The notes below the pieces were generated by a model. It was not told where the DNA came from, searched no databases, and saw only the letters and a list, made by a program, of their open reading frames with translations. 64,000 bases of DNA from Neorhizobium sp. (lineage in GTDB: Bacteria; Pseudomonadota; Alphaproteobacteria; Rhizobiales; Rhizobiaceae), in the NCBI GenBank assembly GCA_028283725.1, contig JAPWKC010000004.1, positions 620,001 to 684,000 of the forward strand. Reading direction: 5' to 3'. A program made the position numbers and the translations under genes. Shown in pieces: positions 41,764 to 51,700 of this stretch. Numbering within the stretch: the stretch's first letter is position 1; every line of letters begins with the position of its first letter.

Positions 41764-43203
41764 TCATCGCGCCGATTTACCTGATCTATTCAAGCTTACA
41801 TTTGCCGTAAGCGCCGCCATGAGCGCGAAGAGAAGGGCAAAACCGGGAATCTGGAGAGAGAAATCCAGACATGCGTGAATCGCCACCAGAACGGTTGCGG
41901 CAATCATTGCCAGAATGATCGGGCGTTGACGCCGCCGCGTCATCATCCCTCTTGCAAGCAAGCAGGTCAGGGCGGCGGCGATGGTCGCGATGACGAGAAG
42001 GCCGAGCGGAAGGCCGAGAGCCAGGACGGTATCGAGATAGACGTCATGGGCCCGGAACCAGCCGCCGACGATGCCGCATTCCGGCGACCGGAAGGCCGCA
42101 AAGTAGTAGCGGAAGGAGCCAGCGCCGATTCCCTGCCAGAAATTTGTGTCGATCGCATCGATCACACCCCGGTAGATACAGAACCGGCTGTCTTCGGGCC
42201 CCTGCCTTTCCGCCCGAAGCACCGCCCGCCCCAGCAGAAGAAAAGCAAGGGCGGCGAAACAGACAAGCGCGATGACGACGACGAAGATGCGACGGCGCCC
42301 GAACTTGCCGGCCACGCCTTGGCGGCCAGGGGTGCTGGAGAAGAACCGGCCTTGGCCGACAGCCTGTGTTTTTACACCGGCCGTGAAGCCCGTGCCGAGC
42401 AAGAAGACAGCGAAGCCGACAAAGGCCGACAGCGCACCGCCACGCGACTGGGTGAGCGCCAGGGCAACCAGCGAGGCAAGCGCCAGGCTGCCGAAGAGGA
42501 AAAGGTCGCGAATGCGGGCTTCGGATGATGATCCGCCTGCCCTGCCGGTCTGTTGTGCCGGCCCGTCACGCAGGCTCAGGAGCGTTTGCGAGGCAAGGAC
42601 GAGTGCCACGACCCCATAGAATGTGGCAGCCGTGTTGCGATTGACGAAGGGGGCCGTCAGGCTTCCGAGATAGGCTTCCTTGCGTGAAAACATCAATGTA
42701 TCGGGAAAGACGACGGACTGCACGATGGCGAACACCGCGAGACATCCTCCGACCACGCCGATCACCCGCCAGAGCTTCGCGACCTCGCGATCGGTGCGAA
42801 ACAGCAGAAAGGCGGCCATGAAGGTGACGAATGGCAAGCTGATCGGGATGATCGCATAGAGACTGTCATCCGCGGCCACCGATATGCGCCCCTGCACCGA
42901 GCCGGACGGCACGGCAATCGCCTGCCGCAGGGTGGACCATGCGGGATTTGCGAGGATATCGCCGGGCAGCGGCAAAGTCTGCAAGATCGTCCATCCGACC
43001 ACAAGCAGCCAGAGCATCGAACATGTCACGAGCGGCCAGGCCCTGCCCTTCGGCCAAGGCTGCCGGAGCGAAGCCACAGCCAGCACCAGCGCCATGAGGA
43101 CGGCGGCCAACGACACGGTCAGCGGATAGACACCGCCATCCGTCATCAGCACGATGGCGAAACACAGGGCAAAAAGTGCGGTCAGTATCGAATGGACGAT
43201 CAT
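41764..43203 (-). CDS. O-antigen ligase/polymerase family (Wzy_C-like) membrane protein
   Basis: 479 aa multi-pass; LALTQSRGGALSAFVGFAVFLLG and GIGAGSFRYYFAAFRSPECGIVGGWFRAHDVYLDTVLALGLPLGLL. Confidence 0.85.
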   Translation of the reverse strand: MIVHSILTALFALCFAIVLMTDGGVYPLTVSLAAVLMALVLAVASLRQPWPKGRAWPLVTCSMLWLLVVGWTILQTLPLPGDILANPAWSTLRQAIAVPSGSVQGRISVAADDSLYAIIPISLPFVTFMAAFLLFRTDREVAKLWRVIGVVGGCLAVFAIVQSVVFPDTLMFSRKEAYLGSLTAPFVNRNTAATFYGVVALVLASQTLLSLRDGPAQQTGRAGGSSSEARIRDLFLFGSLALASLVALALTQSRGGALSAFVGFAVFLLGTGFTAGVKTQAVGQGRFFSSTPGRQGVAGKFGRRRIFVVVIALVCFAALAFLLLGRAVLRAERQGPEDSRFCIYRGVIDAIDTNFWQGIGAGSFRYYFAAFRSPECGIVGGWFRAHDVYLDTVLALGLPLGLLVIATIAAALTCLLARGMMTRRRQRPIILAMIAATVLVAIHACLDFSLQIPGFALLFALMAALTANVSLNRSGKSAR

Positions 43204-43441
43204 CTTGTCCCGTCGCAGGATCAGCTTCGAAAAGAAGCGCTGATGGGAAGGCAGGTTCTCAAAAAAATCGAGGCATATGAATTTCGGCGGGCAAGCGATC
43301 AGACACCGGCGCCAAGCGATGAGGGCAGCAGCGGCCTGCCTTCGCCGACACCATCATGCCAAACCGCAACGGCCCGACAACGTCTCGGCGACGATCAACC
43401 GGCAAACACCGATCAGGCTTTTGCCGCATTTGCGCCCAACC

Positions 43442-43495
43442 CTCTCCATGTCACCAAGTCTCTCCATATCACCGGGTCTCTCCATGTCACCGGGT
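43442..43495. repeat. 18-bp tandem repeat, 3 units
   Basis: CTCTCCATGTCACCAAGT CTCTCCATATCACCGGGT CTCTCCATGTCACCGGGT. Confidence 0.9.
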
Positions 43496-43670
43496 CGCGC
43501 CCTGACTTATGCAGATAGCCTAAGGCCACATCTTTGCCGATACAATATCATAAATCTGCCCGATCGATAAAATTCTACCGATGGGCTTAAACGGCGCAGA
43601 AGAGATGCAGGTTTATGGATAGTCCCGCGCCGATAACTTGTCTGCGCCAAGAACAACGCGGGATATCGTG

Positions 43671-44261
43671 ATGAACAAGAAGCAAATCATTGCCGCATTC
43701 ACCAGTGCTCTCGCCTGCCTTGCAGCAGCGGGCACCGCCCATGCCGTCGGCCCGGCGGGACTGGCCGGCGAGGCACGTCATCTGCCGTCGCATATCGTGG
43801 TCAAGGCTCCGACGCTGGCGCCCTATGCCTTCGTGCGGTTCTGCATCCAGAACGCCAGCGATTGCGCGGCGAGCGACGGCCCCGCCACGGCCAGCGTCGA
43901 TGCTGCCGCGATGAGGCAGTTGCAGAGCCTCAACCGCGAGATCAACCGCGATATCCTGCCGGAATACGACATGGATGGCGACGATGTCTGGCAGGCGGAT
44001 GTCACAGCCGGCGACTGCGAGGATTTCGCGCTCACCAAACGGCGCCGCCTTCTGGAAATGGGCTGGCCGGCCAATGCCCTGCGGATGGCGATCGCCTATA
44101 CGCCGAACAATAACGGCCATGCAGTGCTCGTCGTCAGCACCTCGCGCGGCGATCTCGTGCTTGACAACCGCACCAATGCGGTGCGCAACTGGCATGACAC
44201 GGACCTGCGCTGGGTGATGATCCAGTCGGCCGTCAATCCGCTCTCTTGGAACCAGATCTAA
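43671..44261 (+). CDS. BTLCP transglutaminase-like cysteine proteinase (peptidase C93, LapG-like)
   Basis: Signal peptide; catalytic-type motifs TAGDCEDFALTKRRRLLEMGWP, GHAVLVVSTSRGDLVLDNR. Confidence 0.88.
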   Translation: MNKKQIIAAFTSALACLAAAGTAHAVGPAGLAGEARHLPSHIVVKAPTLAPYAFVRFCIQNASDCAASDGPATASVDAAAMRQLQSLNREINRDILPEYDMDGDDVWQADVTAGDCEDFALTKRRRLLEMGWPANALRMAIAYTPNNNGHAVLVVSTSRGDLVLDNRTNAVRNWHDTDLRWVMIQSAVNPLSWNQI

Positions 44262-44338
44262 CATGATATAGTGTTATCTCCGGGGCGGCTGCGTGGGTGA
44301 GCCATCAGGCCACAGGCTCCGGGGGGACCGCAAAATCG

Positions 44339-45391
44339 ATGCCAAAACGCCGTGCCGCAGGACAGCGCAGATCCGACCCTTCACCGGGTGGCTCCGCCAT
44401 TACCTTGCCGCCACGTCGTCGTCGGTTCGTCGTTCCGGCGCTGCTGATCGCCAGTGTGGTCGGGGTCATCGCCGCAACGGTTCTGTTTGCCAATGGCGGG
44501 CGAAATATCACGCTTGTGCTGCGGGCCTTGGACCCGGCCTGGATATCCGAGCGATCCACATGGATTGGCTGGCTGGCGCCCTCTGCCCAGCCAGCGGGCG
44601 ACCCGTCCACCCCATCCCGGACGCCGGTCGATACGACGCCGGCAGCGATTACCCCGGCACCGGCAGTCTCGTCCCCTAGCCCGCCTTCGGCTGTGCAGGA
44701 ACCCGAAGCTGATGTCCTGCCCGCCGCGCAACGATGCGACCGGCTTGCCAGCGGCGCGCAGGAAAAACCGAGTTTCACTGCCGATAGCGCTGATCGTGAG
44801 GCCTGGCAATGCACGGTGCTTCTCAGCTACGCCGATGGCGCCGGTGCCACGTCACTTTTCGTGCAGATGCGCGGCCGCCAAGGGGCTCCGTTCAGCGCGC
44901 TCAGGGTCAAGTTCAACACGGCAGCATCCGGCATCACGGCATCTCTTGCCGAGGAGGCTCTGCGGCTGGTGAGCCTTTCCATGCTGCGGGACAGCCAGAA
45001 GGACGAGGTCGCCAGCCTGCGGGCGCGCCTTCTGCATTGGGACAATTTCGATTCGATGCTCCAGGGATACAAGGTCTCGTTCAAGCGCGAGACGAGCGAT
45101 CCGACGCGTGGCAATCTCATCCTGGTCCGCAACTCTCTCCCGCCGAATCCGCCGCCTCCGGCATCGCTGGCCTCGGCATTTTCCGGTCAGGCGGCCGGAT
45201 CCGCTTTCGACATGCCTCCCCAGCAAGGCCCAGGGCATGCGCCGGATATGCCTTTAAGCACGCACCCGGCCAATATGGTGCCGGCAGCCATGGCCACCGG
45301 GACCTCTCCCGTCAGGCCCGGCTTGCCCGCTCGAACGCTCAGGATCGGCAAATCGTCACGCCATGGCAGGGGGCCGGATACCCACCCCTAG
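44339..45391 (+). CDS. Single-pass membrane protein of unknown function (paralogue A)
   Basis: RRRRFVVPALLIASVVGVIAATVLFANGGRN TM segment; CDRL...WQCTVLLSYADGAGATSLFVQMRG; similar to 57941..58825. Confidence 0.75.
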   Translation: MPKRRAAGQRRSDPSPGGSAITLPPRRRRFVVPALLIASVVGVIAATVLFANGGRNITLVLRALDPAWISERSTWIGWLAPSAQPAGDPSTPSRTPVDTTPAAITPAPAVSSPSPPSAVQEPEADVLPAAQRCDRLASGAQEKPSFTADSADREAWQCTVLLSYADGAGATSLFVQMRGRQGAPFSALRVKFNTAASGITASLAEEALRLVSLSMLRDSQKDEVASLRARLLHWDNFDSMLQGYKVSFKRETSDPTRGNLILVRNSLPPNPPPPASLASAFSGQAAGSAFDMPPQQGPGHAPDMPLSTHPANMVPAAMATGTSPVRPGLPARTLRIGKSSRHGRGPDTHP

Positions 45392-45431
45392 CCCATCTGC
45401 CTTGCGTGACTGTCTTCGGGTATGGTCTGCT

Positions 45432-45535
45432 GGAGCATTTCCGCCTTTCTTCGAAACGTGAAACTGCTCCATCTCTTTGTTTCTGCGCAATTGCGGATGC
45501 AAAACCGGTTCCCACTTTTGTGGGGAATTGCTCTA
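45432..45535. repeat. RIME-like intergenic palindromic element
   Basis: GGAGCATTTCCGCCTTTCTTCGAAACGTGAAACTGCTCC ATCTCTTTGTTTCTGCGCAATTGCGGATGCAAAACCGGTTCCCACTTTTGTGGGGAATTGCTCTA; two palindromes separated by ATCTCTTTGTTT, as in rhizobial RIME elements. Confidence 0.75.
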
Positions 45536-45711
45536 ATACCCTGTCGTTCCCAAAAAATCGCGGCGGCGCCGTCTGCGGCCGGCCTTCGACGATACAAGCG
45601 GGCGGATGGGGTGGCCGGCCATATCAGATGCTTCATCAGATTTTTAAGGATGCGTTAAGGCGGCCTCACCATTGTGGGGCGAAATCCATTGCGAGGCGTA
45701 AAGCAGCAGAC

Positions 45712-46500
45712 ATGCAGAAGCTGATCGGGTGGTTTTCCGCCCGGAAGACGAACCAGAACAACCGCACCGCCCGTCGGCGGATAGATCTCGGCGAGGCACT
45801 TCCGCCCTATCCGGTCTATGCCATCGGCGACGTTCACGGCTGCCTTTCTCTCCTCAAGCAGGCCGAAGAAGCGATCGCGCGCGATATCGACGGCAACGGC
45901 AAGTCCGGCATGGTGATCCTGCTCGGCGATTTCGTCGATCGCGGGCCCGCCTCCTCGCAGGTCCTCGACCACCTGATCAAGCCCAGTCGCCTCGGTTTGA
46001 AGCGACTTCCGCTCTGCGGCAATCACGACGATATCTTTCTGAAGTTTCTCGACGACCCGGACCAGAACCGCGAATGGCTGGCACTTGGCGGCGAGCAGAC
46101 GCTGATGTCCTATGGGATCGACATCCATCACCTCGGCTCCCGCCACAAGGGGCGCGGCGCGAACCTGCAGGATCTGCTTGCCGAGGCCGTGCCTGCGGCC
46201 CACCGCGAATTTCTGGAAACACTCCCTGTCTCGCTCAGGGTCGGACAGATGATCTTCGTGCATGCGGGCATCCGTCCGGGCATCCCCTTTGACGATCAGT
46301 CCGACGAGGATCTGATGTGGATCCGCGAGCCCTTCCTGAACCTTGGGCCGCAATTGCCGCACACATTCGTCATCCATGGGCACACGCCGAGCCCGGCCCC
46401 GGACCTCGGGCCCTCGCGCGTCGGCATCGACACCGGCGCCTTCTATACCGGCAAGCTGACGATCCTCAAGATCGACGGCGAGCAGACACGGTTTCTCTGA
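45712..46500 (+). CDS. Metallophosphoesterase, serine/threonine phosphatase-like
   Basis: VYAIGDVHGCLSLL, LLGDFVDRGPASSQV, LCGNHDD, FVHAGIRPG, VIHGHTPSP. Confidence 0.9.
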   Translation: MQKLIGWFSARKTNQNNRTARRRIDLGEALPPYPVYAIGDVHGCLSLLKQAEEAIARDIDGNGKSGMVILLGDFVDRGPASSQVLDHLIKPSRLGLKRLPLCGNHDDIFLKFLDDPDQNREWLALGGEQTLMSYGIDIHHLGSRHKGRGANLQDLLAEAVPAAHREFLETLPVSLRVGQMIFVHAGIRPGIPFDDQSDEDLMWIREPFLNLGPQLPHTFVIHGHTPSPAPDLGPSRVGIDTGAFYTGKLTILKIDGEQTRFL

Positions 46501-46517
46501 AGCGCCCGGTCAGTCGA

Positions 46518-47312
46518 TCAGGTTCGACCGTACCACCAGAAGACCAGCGGCTTGACGAGCGGCCCGAAGAGGCCGAGCGCGGTGATTTCGAAACCGAAAT
46601 ACACTTTCGCCGCCCGCTTTTCGACGCCTTGAACGATGCGTTCGGCGACCTTGGTCGCTGGCCATGGGGGAGCTGCCCCCATGAGCTTGCGGGCCTGTGG
46701 CGAGCGCTTCGGCAGTTCTGCCTGAAACTGCGGTGTGAGCGTATCGGGCGGGAAGCAGACGGAGACGGAAACCCCGTGCTCACCGGCTTCGCCGCGCAAC
46801 GCCTCGGCAAAGCCTGCCAGCGCCGATTTCGAAGCGCAATAGGCGGTATAGCCGTGAATGCCGATCAGGGCAGCGCCCGATGAGACGATCATGATGCGAC
46901 CGGCGCCACGGCGCTTCATATCGGCGTAGACGGCGCGCACCGCATTGACGGTGCCAAAGACATTGGTGGAAATCTGCGCCTCGAAGACGCTGCTCTCCTG
47001 CTCGTCGAAGGCAGAAGGCTCGACGATGCCGGCAGAGGCGATCAGGATATCGCAAGGGCCATTTGCCGAAAGGCAATCGGCAACAGCCGCCTCAAGCCTT
47101 TCGGCGTCGGACGTATCGGCCGATGCGGTATGGATGCGCAGATTGCGGGCACCTGTCCGCCGCGGAGCGGCCTGCGAGAGCAGAGACTGACGGGCCGTTT
47201 CCAGTCGTTCGGGGTCGCGCGCAATCAGCGAGACATTGGCACCGCGCGACAGATAGATCCTTGCGACTTCCAGCCCGATACCGCTCGACCCACCGGTGAT
47301 GATGACATGCAT
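46518..47312 (-). CDS. rkpH: Short-chain dehydrogenase/reductase (RkpH-like)
   Basis: 264 aa; VIITGGSSGIGLEVARIYLSRGANVSLIARD; YTAYCASKSALAGFAEALRGE; adjacent to rkpG/rkpA homologues. Confidence 0.75.
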   Translation of the reverse strand: MHVIITGGSSGIGLEVARIYLSRGANVSLIARDPERLETARQSLLSQAAPRRTGARNLRIHTASADTSDAERLEAAVADCLSANGPCDILIASAGIVEPSAFDEQESSVFEAQISTNVFGTVNAVRAVYADMKRRGAGRIMIVSSGAALIGIHGYTAYCASKSALAGFAEALRGEAGEHGVSVSVCFPPDTLTPQFQAELPKRSPQARKLMGAAPPWPATKVAERIVQGVEKRAAKVYFGFEITALGLFGPLVKPLVFWWYGRT

Positions 47313-47331
47313 TGCCGGCCCGCCTTCCGTA

Positions 47332-48750
47332 TCAGGAATTGTCGGGGGTCTGAAGCAGCGGCTGAAGCTGCATCATCTTTTCCATGTCGAGCGATGCGAG
47401 GCCGAAATTGCGGGCCTTCAGCGCGCCGAGACGACGCGCCGTCGCTTCCACCGCATGGCGGATCTGTGCATGCGTATGATCGCAGGTGATGAAGAAGCGC
47501 AGGCGGGCAAGGCCTTCCGGCACCGCCGGATGGATGATCGGCAGCGCATTGATGCCGTCTTCCAGCAGCTCGTTCGATAATTGCACGGCCCGCAGCGAAT
47601 CACCGACCAGAACCGGCACGACCGAATAACCCGTGCTCAAGCCGGTATCGAGGCCGGCTTCGCGGGCAAGCTTCAGGAACAGCGCGCCGTTTTCACGCAG
47701 TTTTTCCGTGCGCTCCGGCTCGGTGCGCAGAATATCGAGCGCCGCGGTGGCAGACGCCGCCAGAACCGGTGCGAGACCGACCGAATAGACGAAGCCGCCG
47801 GCTTCCGCCTTCAATATGTCGGCGAGCGCCTGCGAACCGGCGATGTAACCGCCACAGCTGGAACTCGTCTTCGACAGCGTGCCCATCCAGATATCGACCT
47901 CGCGGGGATCGATACCATAATGCTCGAACGTGCCGCGGCCGGTCTTGCCGAGCACACCAAGCGCATGCGCCTCGTCCACCATCAGCCAGAAACCGTAGCG
48001 GCTGCGCAACTCCATCAGGGCCGGCAGATCGGTAATGTCGCCATCCATCGAATAGACGCCCTCGACGATGACGAGCACACGGCGGAAATCCGCCTGAAGC
48101 GTCCGCAGCACGGTTTCGAGGTTTTCGACGTCATTGTGCTTGAAGAGCCGACGCGTCGCGCCCGACTGCTTGATGCCCGCAAGCGCGCTGTTGTGGATGA
48201 ACTCGTCATGCACGACGAGATCCTGCGGGCCGACGAGACAGCTGATCGCGGCAACATTGGTGAGATAGCCGCTGACGAAGCAGACGGCGGCATCGACGCC
48301 GTAGATATCCGCAAGGCTTTCCTCAAGCGCCGTATGAACCGGGCGTTCGCCCGCCACGAGACGGCTTGCAGAGGCAGAGATACCGAAGCGGTCGATCGTC
48401 TCCTTGGCGCGCGCCAGAACCTTCGGATCGGTATTGGTGGCGAGATAATCGTAGGAGGCGAAATTGGCGAACTCGCGCCCGCCCATTTCCGTCGTCGCAC
48501 CGGCTGCGCGGTCATGCGAGCGGTAGAAGGGATTGTCGACGCCCAGCATGCCGCTGATCTTCCGCTGCATCGATACCCGCTGGTATTCCGGCAGGCTGTC
48601 GAAGCTCAACGCCTCGCGAACGACGGGCTGGGGCTGGCGGTTCAACCGTTCGGCCCTGTTGCGGCCGGAGGCCTCACGCGTCTTGCGCATCTGTTCGAGG
48701 AAATTTCCCCGGCCGGGTGCGTTGTCTTCAGGCGTATCTCTATCCGTCAC
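47332..48750 (-). CDS. rkpG: Alpha-oxoamine synthase family PLP enzyme (RkpG-like acyltransferase)
   Basis: 472 aa; FASYDYLATNTDPKV, DEFIHNSALAGIKQSGA, WLMVDEAHALGVLGKTGRG, TLSKTSSSCGGYIAGS; overlaps PKS stop. Confidence 0.82.
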   Translation of the reverse strand: MTDRDTPEDNAPGRGNFLEQMRKTREASGRNRAERLNRQPQPVVREALSFDSLPEYQRVSMQRKISGMLGVDNPFYRSHDRAAGATTEMGGREFANFASYDYLATNTDPKVLARAKETIDRFGISASASRLVAGERPVHTALEESLADIYGVDAAVCFVSGYLTNVAAISCLVGPQDLVVHDEFIHNSALAGIKQSGATRRLFKHNDVENLETVLRTLQADFRRVLVIVEGVYSMDGDITDLPALMELRSRYGFWLMVDEAHALGVLGKTGRGTFEHYGIDPREVDIWMGTLSKTSSSCGGYIAGSQALADILKAEAGGFVYSVGLAPVLAASATAALDILRTEPERTEKLRENGALFLKLAREAGLDTGLSTGYSVVPVLVGDSLRAVQLSNELLEDGINALPIIHPAVPEGLARLRFFITCDHTHAQIRHAVEATARRLGALKARNFGLASLDMEKMMQLQPLLQTPDNS

Positions 48751-51700
48751 TGAGCCGCTGCTTTCTGTTCGGTGGTCGAATGGCTCTTCACGAGCCGGTC
48801 GACGACCTCATCCGTTCCTGCGGCGTCCTCCTCGCCATTGCGCTTGGCGACCCGTTCGCGCAGGCGCGCAACGACGTCGCTGACGGTCGTATCCTCGCCG
48901 ACACCGCTCAAGGGGATGTCGAAGCCGGTCTTCTGCTGGAAGCTCATGCCGAGCTCCATCGCCATCAGGCTGTCGAGACCGATATCTTTCAGGATCTTTT
49001 CCGGCGTGATGCCATCTTCGGCAATGCGCAGGATCGTGGCGATCTCGGCTGCGACCAGCTTGTGCAGAAGCGCATGCGCCTCGTCGGCCGATTTTCCGGC
49101 GATCATTTCCTCGAGATCGATCCGGTCGCCGTCGCCGGCAGACTGCTGGCTGCCCGAAGCGCGGATCGCCGTTTCGAAGATCGAGGCATGCGAGATGGGA
49201 AGCATACGAACCGCAGCCCAATCGACTTCGGCGATCATGACAGCGCCGGCATCGATCGTGCCGGTATCGGCCACCATGTAGCGTTCGACCTGTTCCAGCG
49301 CATCGCGGGCCTTCAGCGCCGTCTTGCCGATACGCTTCGACAGAAGCTCGTTGACCTCGGCATTGCGGGCAAGGAAGCCGGTATCGGCAATCGCGCCGAA
49401 GCCGATGGCGAGCGCCGGCTTGCCCGCTGCACGACGGTGACGGGCAAGGCCTTCGAGATAGCCGTTGGCGATGACATAATTCGCCTGGCCGGGATTGCCG
49501 AGCATCGTCGTTGCCGAAGAGAACATCAGGAAGAGTTCGAGATCGTCTGCCGATGTCAGGCGGTCGAGCAATTCTGCACCGCGCACCTTCACGTCCACCA
49601 CCGGGCGGTTCCGTTCAGGTGTCAGGTTGGAGAGGAGCGCATCGTCGAGCACCATCGCCGCATGGATGACGCCGCGAAGCGGCGCGATGCTGCGAAGCTC
49701 GGCAAGCAGGTCATTCAGCGACGTCTCATCGGTGATATCGCAGGCATGCACGGTCGCACTTGCACCCTTGGCACGCCAGCGTTCGATGGCGGCGAGCGTG
49801 TCGGCGTCCGCGACACCGCGGCGCGAGCAGAGCGCAACATGCCGGGCACCCTTGGCAACGAGCCAGTCGGCCGCGACGAGACCGAAGCCACCGATGCCGC
49901 CAGCCACAAGGAAGGTGCCGTTGGCATCGAAACGCAGCGGTTTTCCGGGTGCGGTCGCGACGCGATCGACACCGGCTACCGGCGGCAGAACGACGATCTT
50001 GCCGATATGGCCGGCATTCTGCATGAGACGGAATGCGCTGCCGATATCATCGTGATCGAAGGCGCGGTAGGGCAGCGGCGACAGGTCGCCGGCCGTGAAC
50101 AGCCTGCCGATCTCGGCAAAGATCTTCTTCGTCACCGCCGGCAGGTTGACCAGCAGCTGATCCGCATCGATGCCGAAATAGCTGACATTGCGGCGGAACG
50201 GGCGAAGGCCGATCTTGCGGTCGGAATAGTAATCGCGCTTGCCGAGTTCGAGGAAGCGACCGAAGGGTTTCACCAGTTCGAGGCTGCGTTCCATCGCTTC
50301 GGAGAAGAGCGAGTTGAGGACGAGATCGACGCCCTCCCCGCCGGTGACGCCACGCACGCGCGAGACGAAATCGAGCGAGCGGGAATCAAAGACGTGATCG
50401 GCGCCGAGCGCTTCGAGGAAGCGGCGCTTCTCATCGGTGCCGGCCGTGGCGATGACGACGGCACCCTTGAGCTTGGCGATCTGGATTGCGGCAAGGCCGA
50501 CGCCGCCGGCTGCGCCATGGATGAGGATGGTCTCACCCTCTTCGATATGGCCGAGCTGCACCATGGCGTACCACGCGGTCAGGAAAGCGACCGGCACGGT
50601 GGCAGCGGCGGCAAAATCCAGCCGCTCGGGGAATTTCGTCACGCCGTCACGACGGACCTTCACATGGGTGGAGAAGGCTGCCGGGCCGATGCCCATGACG
50701 CGATCGCCGGGTGCAAGATCGCTGACGCCCTTGCCAACGGCGGTGATGCGGCCGGAGAGCTCCATGCCGATCGTCGCGCCGGCAAAGCCGTCTTCCAGCG
50801 CTTCTTCCGGCAGAAGGCCCATGGCCCACATGACGTCGCGGAAGTTGAGGCCTGCCGCCTCGACGGCAACGATGACTTCGCCATCTGCCGGAACCGGCGT
50901 TTCGAAGGCTTCCCAGACGATGCTGTCGACGCGCCCGCTGACGCGCTGGCGAATGGTGGCGGCGGCGAAATCCTTGCGCATGGTATCACGCGCAGCAAAG
51001 GGGCCGCTTGCAGCACGGATCTCGACAAGCTTGTCGCCGCGGAGGATCCATTCGCGGTTGGCACCGTCCGCCGCCATGATCGCGGCAAGCGTCGTGTCGA
51101 GCGCGGCAGAGGCCGTCTCGACATCGATCATGTGGATATCGAGCGCCTCGTATTCGTTCTGCAGAACGCGGGCAACGGTCCAGAGACCGGCATTCACCGT
51201 ATCGCTGCCGGCGCCCGCAAGCGGCGAGCCACCGGGGGCGACGATCAGCAGCTGCGGACGGCCGGCGCCGCTCCTTGCCGTTGAATCACGGTTCAGGGCA
51301 TCGCGGGTGAGCGTCTCGGCCAGTTCCTTGAATCGCTGAAGGCGGAACTGCTCGACCTCGGAGGGCGCACGACCGCTGAGCCGTTCGGCAAGGTAGACGA
51401 CGCGGCCGCGTTTATCGGCGAGATCGCCGATCAGACCGGCAAATTTCAGTTCGTCGAGGTCAGCGGCGAAGGACTGTGCGCCGATAATCTTGGAAGCCTT
51501 GGCCTTGCCGGGCTCGGCAAGAACGATCGGCGCGAATGCTGCCGGCGTCATTCCGGCAGGGACTGTTGCCGAAGCCTTGGCGACCGCAACCATGAGGGCA
51601 CCGCCGGACTGGCGGCTTTCTTCGACACCGTTTTCGGCAAAGCCGAGATCGAGCAGCATGTCCTCGATCTGCTTGACCGTGCCAAGGCGGCCGACCGGGA

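Noticed and set aside
44809-45711. Long upstream extension of the metallophosphatase ORF (563 aa from 44809)
   Set aside because: Extension overlaps paralogue A and the RIME-like repeat; the domain begins after MQKLIGWFSARK at 45712.
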